Assembly: GCA_043770095.1 (NCBI GenBank)
Contig: JAYVIR010000070.1
Coordinates: 1 to 12,684 of the forward strand
Direction: 5' to 3'
DNA: 12,684 bases
DNA from: JBGSUZ01 sp043770095
GTDB taxonomy: Bacteria > Bacillota > Clostridia > Peptostreptococcales > Acidaminobacteraceae
The notes beneath the pieces were generated by a model that was not told the DNA's origin, ran no database searches, and saw only the letters and a program-made list of their open reading frames with translations. The translations under genes were made by a program, and so were the position numbers. Below are positions 6,861 through 12,684 of the stretch, piece by piece. Positions within the stretch are counted from its first letter, which is position 1. Every line of letters starts with the position of its first letter.

Positions 6861-7467
6861 TGGTTTCTCCCGTCTCTCTTTTATCATCGTTTATGAATAA
6901 AATCATAGCATATTCATCTGCATAAGTGCCATCAATATATTTAAAGGCATGTTTCTTTGTTCCATAAATCTCAAAACCTAAAGATTTGTATAATGAAACA
7001 GCACGATCATTTTGAGAAATGACGTTAAGTTCCAGCTGTTCAATACCTTGTTCTTTGCACCATACAATACATTCTTGCATCAATATTTTACCAATACCCA
7101 TGTTCCAATTCGCCTTGCATACAGCAATGCCAATTATGGCTCTATGGAGATACCGTTTCTGATTTCGAATCAATCCAACTGATGAAGATGCTATGATTTT
7201 ACCACCTAATTCAGCAATTAAAAACCAACTTTTCTTATCGTTCAAAGTATTCCTAATAAATTCTCGTTCTTCTTCCAATGTAAAATTAAATTCATTAGCT
7301 TCACGCGATAAAAATTTTGTTTCGCGATCAACGGTCTGCGTTTGATCAATTAATCCTTGTGCATCACTTTCATCAGGAATTCGTACAATCAGTCGTTGAC
7401 CATCTTTTAATAAATATTCATTTCTGTATGGTTTTTTAGCTACTTCTTCAATTTTAAGATTATCCAT
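6835..7467 (-). CDS. GNAT-family N-acetyltransferase
   Basis: This 210-residue acetyl-CoA-dependent transferase has the GNAT core from about residue 25 to 190. The acetyl-CoA loop is ANWNMGIGKILMQ (about 119-131, Gly124 and Gly126 of the xxGxG motif). Strand beta-5 is QLELNVISQNDRAVSLYKSLGF, cut short by the family's usual Asn and Tyr residues, followed by EIYGTKKHAFKYIDGTYADEYAM, a pattern seen in acetyltransferases related to RimI/YhhY types. The substrate cannot be told; a small amine, a peptide or a drug are all possible. The ATG at 7465-7467 has AGGAGG upstream. It follows the second ABC gene by 17 bases and overlaps the exonuclease gene by 26 bases. Being co-transcribed with an exporter fits a resistance or self-protection role, but that is inference only. 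Confidence 0.9.
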   Translation of the reverse strand: MDNLKIEEVAKKPYRNEYLLKDGQRLIVRIPDESDAQGLIDQTQTVDRETKFLSREANEFNFTLEEEREFIRNTLNDKKSWFLIAELGGKIIASSSVGLIRNQKRYLHRAIIGIAVCKANWNMGIGKILMQECIVWCKEQGIEQLELNVISQNDRAVSLYKSLGFEIYGTKKHAFKYIDGTYADEYAMILFINDDKRETGETNEFCCNRF

Positions 7468-7484
7468 TGTAAAAGCCTCCTATG

Positions 7485-9197
7485 TCAACTTACTTCTTGA
7501 AAGGTATACAAGTCCTTATAAATAGGACTTTCAGACATTAACGACTCATGTGTTCCTCGGGCAACCACGCTTCCTTTATCTAGCACATAGATCACATCTG
7601 CATTTTGAATTGTAGACAATCTATGCGCTATAATAATAGTGGTCTTGCCCTTTCTCAATTTATCAATATTCTGTTGAACCCTATATTCCGTTTCCGTATC
7701 CAGTGCAGATGTCGCTTCATCCAAAATAAGGACTTCTGTATTTTTCAATATTGCCCTAGATAATGCAATACGTTGTCTTTGTCCGCCGGATAAGCTTGTT
7801 CCACGCTCGCCAACTTGTGTTTCATATTGCTTTGGAAATCCTTGAATAAACTCATGGCATTGCATGTCTTTGCATACATTTTCAATCTCTAATGCGCCAT
7901 ATTCTTTACCAAATACTAGATTTTCTTTAATGGATGAGGGCATAAAGTGTGGTTGCTGAAAAACAGCTGAAATTTTATCTGAATATTGTTTTCCATAATC
8001 ATTAACACAAACGCCATTGATCGAAACCGCTCCTTTTTCTGGCGAATAGGCTCTGAGCAACAACTGGGTAATAGTAGACTTTCCGCTACCACTTTCACCA
8101 ACAAGTGCAATTTTTTTACCAATTGGAAAATCAATGGATAGGTTATTTAGTACCGAATCTGAATCCGATGAATAGCTAAAGGTTACATCGTCTAACTTTA
8201 TAGACTTAATGTCACCACTAAAATCAAGCGACCCAAACGCCACACTTTCCTCACACATAACAGATTGAATGCTTTTAACCGATGCCTCTAATCTTTTGCC
8301 TGTTAGCGCTTGTTGGAATAACAGCCCGAGCTCTGTCACCAATTGATCCACCAAAGTAAAACTGACGACAAATTCTCCTAATGAAACATTATTTGAAATC
8401 GCATTCATACCGCCAAACAAGATAACAATCAATTTCGTTCCATATAAAAAAGGTTCGCTTGCACACAATATTTTAGTTTTATAAAGCCCTTCCTTAATAA
8501 TCGCCTTAAAATAATCGTTAAACTTATTCTCAAAATGCTCAAGTTGCCAATCCTGTCGATTATAGGCGACGATTTCTCTTACTGCCGATATGCTTTCTTC
8601 AATCGTAACAGAAACATTTGCCTTTTCCGCTCTAACACGCTTCGAATACGCCTTCGTTTTTTCTCCAAACTTATGTAGTAAAAAATAGTAAATAACCGCT
8701 ACAGCGATTACAATAAGGAGCATTGTGACGCTTATATAGGCTATCGAACAAGACAACAATACAATGGTCAGTATAATCTTCACGGATTCTGATAGCAGTT
8801 GGTTAACCGCAACATCGCTCGCATCCGCAATGTCCGTTCTAATATTGTTTAATAATTTGCCTACATGCTCTTTATTAAAAATTCCAGTTGGCAATTCATA
8901 AACTTTGAGTAAAAACTGATTCGTTAAAGACATTTGAAGATGATAGCCAATATGGAAAAACGTAACCTTTCTAACCGTAAACCATAATTTCGGCCCAAAA
9001 AAGAAAATGCAGTAGAGTGCGATTAACATCGAAAATTGTTGATACTGCTTATCAACAAACACTTGATCAATCAAATCTCGTTGAAGCAAAATAGCAATAA
9101 TCGGCGTTATGCATTCTAAAAAAAGCGCAGAATATCCTAGTAGAAACCAGCGTTTCTTATTGACGTGTTTAAGTATGAATCGCATACTAGACCTCAT
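7485..9197 (-). CDS. ABC exporter half-transporter, second subunit (membrane domain + ATPase)
   Basis: This 570-residue type IV ABC exporter half has six predicted membrane segments in the first 300 residues, such as about 17-39 and 140-175, followed by an ATPase domain. The ATPase motifs are Walker A GESGSGKST (367-375), Q-loop VFQQPHF, signature LSGGQ (469-473), Walker B VLILDEATSALD with catalytic Glu494, and H-loop His525. All are consensus. The ATG at 9195-9197 is preferred because GAGGTG lies six bases before it. GTG 9206 and TTG 9203 in the same frame would put the start inside that site, and ATG 9185 is a second possibility. The start overlaps the end of the upstream ABC gene by 11 bases, which is typical for the two halves of a heterodimeric exporter. 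The substrate is unknown; multidrug, lipid or peptide export are all possible. Confidence 0.93.
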   Translation of the reverse strand: MRSSMRFILKHVNKKRWFLLGYSALFLECITPIIAILLQRDLIDQVFVDKQYQQFSMLIALYCIFFFGPKLWFTVRKVTFFHIGYHLQMSLTNQFLLKVYELPTGIFNKEHVGKLLNNIRTDIADASDVAVNQLLSESVKIILTIVLLSCSIAYISVTMLLIVIAVAVIYYFLLHKFGEKTKAYSKRVRAEKANVSVTIEESISAVREIVAYNRQDWQLEHFENKFNDYFKAIIKEGLYKTKILCASEPFLYGTKLIVILFGGMNAISNNVSLGEFVVSFTLVDQLVTELGLLFQQALTGKRLEASVKSIQSVMCEESVAFGSLDFSGDIKSIKLDDVTFSYSSDSDSVLNNLSIDFPIGKKIALVGESGSGKSTITQLLLRAYSPEKGAVSINGVCVNDYGKQYSDKISAVFQQPHFMPSSIKENLVFGKEYGALEIENVCKDMQCHEFIQGFPKQYETQVGERGTSLSGGQRQRIALSRAILKNTEVLILDEATSALDTETEYRVQQNIDKLRKGKTTIIIAHRLSTIQNADVIYVLDKGSVVARGTHESLMSESPIYKDLYTFQEVS

Positions 9198-10944
9198 TTT
9201 CAACACCTCTCATTACCAACCGATGAAACAGCCCTTTCATTTCCATCAATTTTTGATAAGTACCTTGTTCCACTATTTTACCCGCTTCAAGGACGATAAT
9301 CGAATCATATTCCATAATGGTAGAGAGTCTATGAGCAACGGTTACTAATGTTTTGCCCTCAGATAGCATGCCTAGAGATTTCTTAACGGCGACTTCGGTC
9401 ACATTATCAAGCGCAGATGTCGCCTCATCCAACAGAATAATCTGCGGCGCCTTAATCAACATTCGTGCAATTGAAATACGTTGCTTTTGACCACCAGATA
9501 AACGAACGCCACGTTCTCCAACCATCGTCTCATAGGCATTTTCCGTTTCCATGATAAATTGATGGCAACTTGCTTGTTTAGCCGCTTGTATCACTTCGTC
9601 ATCTGTTGCATCAGGTTTCCCAAATTTAATATTGTCTTTAATGGACAGGTTAAACAAATAAGTGTCTTGGAAGACAAATCCAAAGTTTTGTCTCAAGTTC
9701 CCTAACTTCAATTGTTTGATATCGTGTCCGCCAATTGTAATTTCACCTTCAGTAACATCGTAGAATCGCCCTATTAATTTTAATAGCGTGGACTTACCAC
9801 TACCGCTCTCCCCAACAATTGCAGTCTTTTTACCTGCTGGAATGGTGAAAGATACGTTATTAATAATTGGTTGATCCGTATTATAAGAGAACGAAACATT
9901 TTTAAAGTCGATATCAAAGCACTCCATTTGAGCATCTAAGCTGTTCTCAAATTCTACGACATCTGGTTCTAAGCCCATAAACTCATATAAGTCCTTTGCA
10001 TAATTTAGAGCGTGGTACTGAGCGGGTATAATGTAAAAGAACACTGAGAAACCGCGAGAAACTAGCCCCATAAGGAAACTGTATCCAATAAATTCACCCA
10101 GTAGCAGCTCGCCACTTTTCACCAAATCTAGTCCGTAAAAATAAAATAATGCTATTGAAATTGTTAGTGTGAGTCCTACGGTTGTGTACCTAAAATATCT
10201 CCAAAATATTGACCACATTCTTGGCATTCTAAATAGATTGAACGCGTCCATGGTCTTTTCTATAATCCAGTCTTTGCTTCCCATCGCCTTTAATTCTGTT
10301 GTAGCCACAATGGCATCATATTGTGATTGCTGAGATTCTCTCGCCGCTTTTGTTTCAAGCCCTAAATAATGATGTATTTTCTTATTTGCACTTTTATTAA
10401 GAAATATATAAATAATATTTCCCGCCATTGCAGCCGCAAAAAATATCGGTTCGCCTAGAATTAGAATAATGGATGGCACAGCAAACTGAGCCAAAGCGTA
10501 AATGAATTGCGGAAATAGAAACGTATATGTTTTTTGTGTCTCTCTTACTGAATTCTCAAATAAAGATAAAATTTGTCCCGTAGGCACCTTCTCATAATAT
10601 GAAAATCCTAGTTTTTGCAGCTTTGTCATCAAATCCATTTGCTGATTCTTAATGATTCTATTGGATATGATGAGCTCTAAAAAGTTAAAGATTAATTTTG
10701 CCACTAAAATCAGTACAGCAATAGCGCCTAAAATTAACATTTGATTGATCAACCTGTCCATATTTTTAAGCGGCAAAACATGATCAATCAAATATCCCAT
10801 ACGGCGCGGAATCATAAGTTCGCCCCAAATCATTACCCCGCCGCATAGCACATATATCAGCGTTAGCAATACAAATGGTTTGAAATAACTTAAAGTCCAT
10901 AAGTATAATTTCAGCATTTCTTTTTTTCCTATTTGTTTGTTCAA
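9187..10944 (-). CDS. ABC exporter half-transporter, first subunit (membrane domain + ATPase)
   Basis: This 585-residue partner of the following ABC gene has membrane segments at about 21-40, 69-92, 145-165, 166-184, 254-273 and 284-306. The ATPase domain has Walker A GESGSGKST (378-386), Q-loop FVFQDTY, signature LSGGQ (482-486), Walker B IILLDEATSALD with catalytic Glu507, and H-loop His538. Both subunits keep the Glu, so both ATP sites look active, unlike many heterodimeric exporters with one degenerate site. The start appears to be TTG at 10942-10944, with GGAGG at 10950-10954 five bases upstream. The next in-frame ATG is nine codons later and lacks a clear ribosome site. It begins 11 bases after the SF0329-like gene. 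No N-terminal peptidase C39 domain is present, so it is not a bacteriocin-maturing type. Confidence 0.94.
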   Translation of the reverse strand: MNKQIGKKEMLKLYLWTLSYFKPFVLLTLIYVLCGGVMIWGELMIPRRMGYLIDHVLPLKNMDRLINQMLILGAIAVLILVAKLIFNFLELIISNRIIKNQQMDLMTKLQKLGFSYYEKVPTGQILSLFENSVRETQKTYTFLFPQFIYALAQFAVPSIILILGEPIFFAAAMAGNIIYIFLNKSANKKIHHYLGLETKAARESQQSQYDAIVATTELKAMGSKDWIIEKTMDAFNLFRMPRMWSIFWRYFRYTTVGLTLTISIALFYFYGLDLVKSGELLLGEFIGYSFLMGLVSRGFSVFFYIIPAQYHALNYAKDLYEFMGLEPDVVEFENSLDAQMECFDIDFKNVSFSYNTDQPIINNVSFTIPAGKKTAIVGESGSGKSTLLKLIGRFYDVTEGEITIGGHDIKQLKLGNLRQNFGFVFQDTYLFNLSIKDNIKFGKPDATDDEVIQAAKQASCHQFIMETENAYETMVGERGVRLSGGQKQRISIARMLIKAPQIILLDEATSALDNVTEVAVKKSLGMLSEGKTLVTVAHRLSTIMEYDSIIVLEAGKIVEQGTYQKLMEMKGLFHRLVMRGVENEV

Positions 10945-10955
10945 TGACGCCTCCG

Positions 10956-11534
10956 CTAATTTTTCTGTATTTTCTCTCGCCTTAACTCATAAAAATATCT
11001 GACCACTGGATGTTTCGTGTTCATCTTTTCTTTCATTGCCATCAGACGTTTGTTGCCCACCCTGCGATCGACTAACGCAAATACATTGAGTAGAATATCG
11101 TTACTTTCTAAACTGGTTTCAATGGGGCTTGATAGATAAATCAGTGCAGTCTTTTGGAAATCCGATTTGAAGAGCTCTGCTTGTGCTTTAAGAATTTCTT
11201 TAGCGCAGTGCTTGGTTTTTCGATCTTGAGCAATCACGCGAAGTCTCTCTTCAGGAACACTTCCACCCATGCTGCTTCGAACACTTTCAATGTCTTCCGT
11301 GGTCACGTTGATGATGAAGTCAGGGTCGCTAAGGATTTCTTGTTCTGTTTTATACCAATTAACAGAAGTCGCTTGATCCTTTGAATTGAATATTTCTTTC
11401 TGATCTACAACCATGTAGCACTGAACCGATTTATCGGGTTGGTACCGGTACCCGTTTTGCCGATACTGTATGCGCTTACAAAGAGAAGGATTTAGAAAAC
11501 TCTCCAACTGTTGTTTTAGTTTGTTAAAGTTCAT
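10956..11534 (-). CDS. Conserved hypothetical protein, SF0329-like family
   Basis: This 192-residue soluble protein has no signal peptide or membrane segment. It begins MNFNKLKQQLESFLNPSLCK and has the stretches YRQNGYRYQPDKSVQCYMVVD (about residues 24-44), WYKTEQEILSDPDF and ALVDRRVGNKRL, ending VVRYFYELRREKIQ. I recall these as matching the small family named after Shigella SF0329, which has no known function; that match is from memory and is not certain. Its start ATG at 11532-11534 has AAAGGGG upstream. It is the first gene of the five-gene unit, 11 bases before the first ABC subunit, so the ABC start is close enough for coupling. There is no helix-turn-helix motif that would make it an obvious regulator of the operon. 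Codon use looks like that of its neighbours. Confidence 0.75.
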   Translation of the reverse strand: MNFNKLKQQLESFLNPSLCKRIQYRQNGYRYQPDKSVQCYMVVDQKEIFNSKDQATSVNWYKTEQEILSDPDFIINVTTEDIESVRSSMGGSVPEERLRVIAQDRKTKHCAKEILKAQAELFKSDFQKTALIYLSSPIETSLESNDILLNVFALVDRRVGNKRLMAMKEKMNTKHPVVRYFYELRREKIQKN

Positions 11535-11588
11535 CTGATAGCCCCTTTCGGTTAAAACTCAAAAACCAGTCACGCCCTGATTTCATTT

Positions 11589-11594
11589 ATTATA
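11589..11594 (-). promoter_or_regulatory. Candidate -10 box of the SF0329-ABC-GNAT-exonuclease operon
   Basis: The minus strand has a perfect TATAAT here, giving a leader of about 50 bases before the ATG at 11534. The best upstream -35 is GTAACA with a 19-base spacer, four of six, so the promoter is only weakly supported. No operator-like palindrome sits close to it. Confidence 0.4.
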
Positions 11595-11742
11595 TCTGAA
11601 TTTTAGATCAAAGTGTTACAACTATTAGTATATCAGGACAGTTTAAAATGATCCGCTGATTGCAGAGTCTGATATTAGGGTAAAATTAACTCAACTAGAA
11701 TGAATATTTATAGAAAGCAACTCGTCGTTCATACACACTTCA

Positions 11743-11756
11743 TTAAGAGCTCTTAA
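11743..11756. repeat. Perfect 14-base palindrome abutting the HesB-like RBS
   Basis: TTAAGAGCTCTTAA is fully self-complementary and its last base is the first of the AAAGGAGA ribosome binding site (11756-11763) of the gene at 11770. It could be an operator. As RNA it has no loop and would be a poor hairpin. Its role is unknown. Confidence 0.45.
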
Positions 11757-11769
11757 AAGGAGAATCATT

Positions 11770-12063
11770 ATGAAAATCTCATTAAGTACTGAAGTCGAGC
11801 AGTATCTTTCAAAAAAACACAAAGACGCTATAGAAGTTTTTGTTGAAAAAACGTATACGACCACGCTAGATAACGTTACTCATATTGAAATCAAACTTGG
11901 TGCGCCTGATTCAAAAATTCAGGATAAATTTACGGTTATGGAGGTTCATGGTTTCAAAGTGTACGTTGAATCCACTTTAGTGAATGAAGAAAGCGATATC
12001 CGCGTGCATCTTGAGAAACATTTGGGAATGAAATGGATGGAAGTTGACGGGTTGCAACGGTAA
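11770..12063 (+). CDS. HesB-like small protein, relative of the CC/Se motif family but without cysteine
   Basis: This 97-residue protein begins MKISLSTEVEQYLSKKHKDA and continues with IEIKLGAPD, then FTVMEVHGFKVYVESTL and HLGMKWMEVDGL. This order resembles the small HesB-like proteins of Clostridia known as the CC/Se motif family, whose members carry a Cys-Cys or Sec-Cys pair after the second strand. Here that place reads EKTYTTTLDN, and the whole protein contains no cysteine, so it cannot bind a metal or cluster the usual way. AAAGGAGA at 11756-11763 lies six bases before the ATG. A weak promoter with TTAACT and TATAGA, 17 bases apart, may lie near 11685-11713. It is a single-gene unit, divergent from the SF0329 operon and convergent with the broken cyclase-like gene. 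The family link is from memory and needs a profile search. Confidence 0.65.
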   Translation: MKISLSTEVEQYLSKKHKDAIEVFVEKTYTTTLDNVTHIEIKLGAPDSKIQDKFTVMEVHGFKVYVESTLVNEESDIRVHLEKHLGMKWMEVDGLQR

Positions 12064-12112
12064 GTAACTATAAATCTAGATATTAGCAATTTCAAAATTA
12101 TAAACTGATGTT

Positions 12113-12161
12113 ATAAAAAAATGGGCTTGCAAGGTCAAAATATGCAAGTCCATTTTTTTAT
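12113..12161. terminator. Bidirectional intrinsic terminator between convergent genes
   Basis: The stem pairs ATGGGCTTGCA (12121-12131) with TGCAAGTCCAT (12143-12153), 11 pairs with one G-U. It is flanked by seven A on the left and seven T on the right, so it works in both directions. It lies 57 bases past the HesB-like stop and 64 bases past the end of the broken minus-strand gene. Confidence 0.88.
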
Positions 12162-12224
12162 AGTTTTTTTTAGGAAATTACCTTCTCCAATCAGCTATTG
12201 GCGCTCTACTTTTCAACCTACTCA

Positions 12225-12684
12225 TTACTTTATGTGAAAATACCAATTTAAAATCCGAAGCGCCCTTAACGTATTCCACCTGCTGGGCTGCCCTGCTTTT
12301 TCCATGTCAAAATGAACTTCTCCAGGATGTTTAGAAGGCATATTCCATCTGCCATCTTTCTTTTTAAGGGCTTCTAATGCAGCAATTGCAGGTTGCAGCT
12401 CTTCTTTATTTTTTTGTGACAAACCTAAAGAGTCTTTTGCCTTCAATAATAAGTCTGTCGTCTGCAGATAATCAAGTGCTCTAAAAGCATCGTATTTCAC
12501 CTAGTCGGAAAATGCATTTTCAACATTTGAGGGTGTATGGTCTCGCCTGTTTTATCCGACTGAAACAGTTTGTGCTCTAGGAGAAAGGCATTTGAAGTCT
12601 CCCTTACCGCTTCTAAATCGTCTAAACGATACTGGTACCCTTTGTTTTTATAAGTCTGAATGCCCTCCAAAACGCTTATGGTCG
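12225..12684 (-). pseudogene. Frameshifted terpenoid-cyclase / prenyltransferase-like (alpha-toroid) gene, 3' part
   Basis: Two minus-strand reading frames meet end to end. From the right edge, 61 open codons (12682 down to 12500) end in TGA at 12497-12499 and read ISVLEGIQTYKNKGYQYRL near the start and HPQMLKMHFPTR at the end. The next frame, starting with a GTG that has no ribosome site (12498-12500), gives VKYDAFRALDYL and then DGRWNMPSKHPGEVHFD, ending SRWNTLRALRILNWY. Adding one G after AGGTG would give FPTRWKYDAFRALDYL in one frame, which fits the SRW-YDxLRALDY and SRWNTLRALRxLxW pattern of a clostridial family with prenyltransferase/squalene-cyclase-like repeats. A one-base loss, real or from sequencing, explains it. 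The 5' part lies outside the window. Function of the family is not established. Confidence 0.72.

Noticed and set aside
6885..6887. The upstream ATG as start of the exonuclease
   Set aside because: It has no ribosome site and adds nine charged residues before the conserved first strand; the ATG at 6858-6860 has GGGAG in front.
9109..9348. A plus-strand frame across the junction of the two ABC genes
   Set aside because: It is antisense to two strongly supported coding regions and has no ribosome site.
12225..12500. A separate small gene starting at GTG 12498-12500
   Set aside because: The GTG has no ribosome binding site and the sequence continues the upstream frame after a one-base shift, so it is better read as the second half of a broken gene.

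Overview
This looks like a chromosomal segment from a low-GC, anaerobic, butyrate-type Clostridia (Bacillota). The evidence is an A+T-rich sequence, strong AGGAGG-type ribosome binding sites, frequent AGA arginine codons, and a butyryl-CoA dehydrogenase/EtfBA gene set whose EtfB has the sequence features of electron-bifurcating Etf. The exact genus cannot be read from the window. I see no tRNA, rRNA, CRISPR array or insertion sequence.

Layout. (1) 1-2809, minus strand: a compact acyl-CoA operon read in the order MaoC-type (R)-enoyl-CoA hydratase, acyl-CoA dehydrogenase, etfB, etfA. The last gene runs off the left edge. Two adjacent palindromes overlap the likely promoter of the first gene. 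(2) 2810-3559: a gene-poor stretch of about 750 bases. It holds the decayed 3' end of an alpha/beta-hydrolase gene on the plus strand and a strong hairpin terminator. (3) 3560-4733, minus strand: a VOC-fold protein followed by an AlkD-like DNA alkylation repair protein, probably co-transcribed. (4) 5016-6140, plus strand: a DEAD-box RNA helicase with a near-consensus promoter and its own terminator. (5) 6252-11534, minus strand: a tightly packed five-gene unit, read as an SF0329-like hypothetical protein, two ABC exporter half-transporters, a GNAT acetyltransferase and a DEDDh exonuclease. Gaps within it are 11 and 17 bases, and the other joins overlap by 11 and 26 bases. (6) 11770-12063, plus strand: a small HesB-like protein with no cysteines, followed by a bidirectional terminator. 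(7) 12225 to the right edge, minus strand: a terpenoid-cyclase-like gene broken by an apparent one-base deletion.

How the genes work together. The first operon encodes reduction of crotonyl-CoA-type substrates coupled to Etf, with a hydratase that supplies or removes the enoyl-CoA. The ABC pair should form a heterodimeric exporter in which both ATP sites look competent. Its co-transcribed partners do not reveal the substrate. Most of the window is ordinary core or housekeeping sequence. The points that most deserve a second look are the cysteine-free HesB-like protein, the mixed ABC operon, the promoter palindromes, and the two broken genes.
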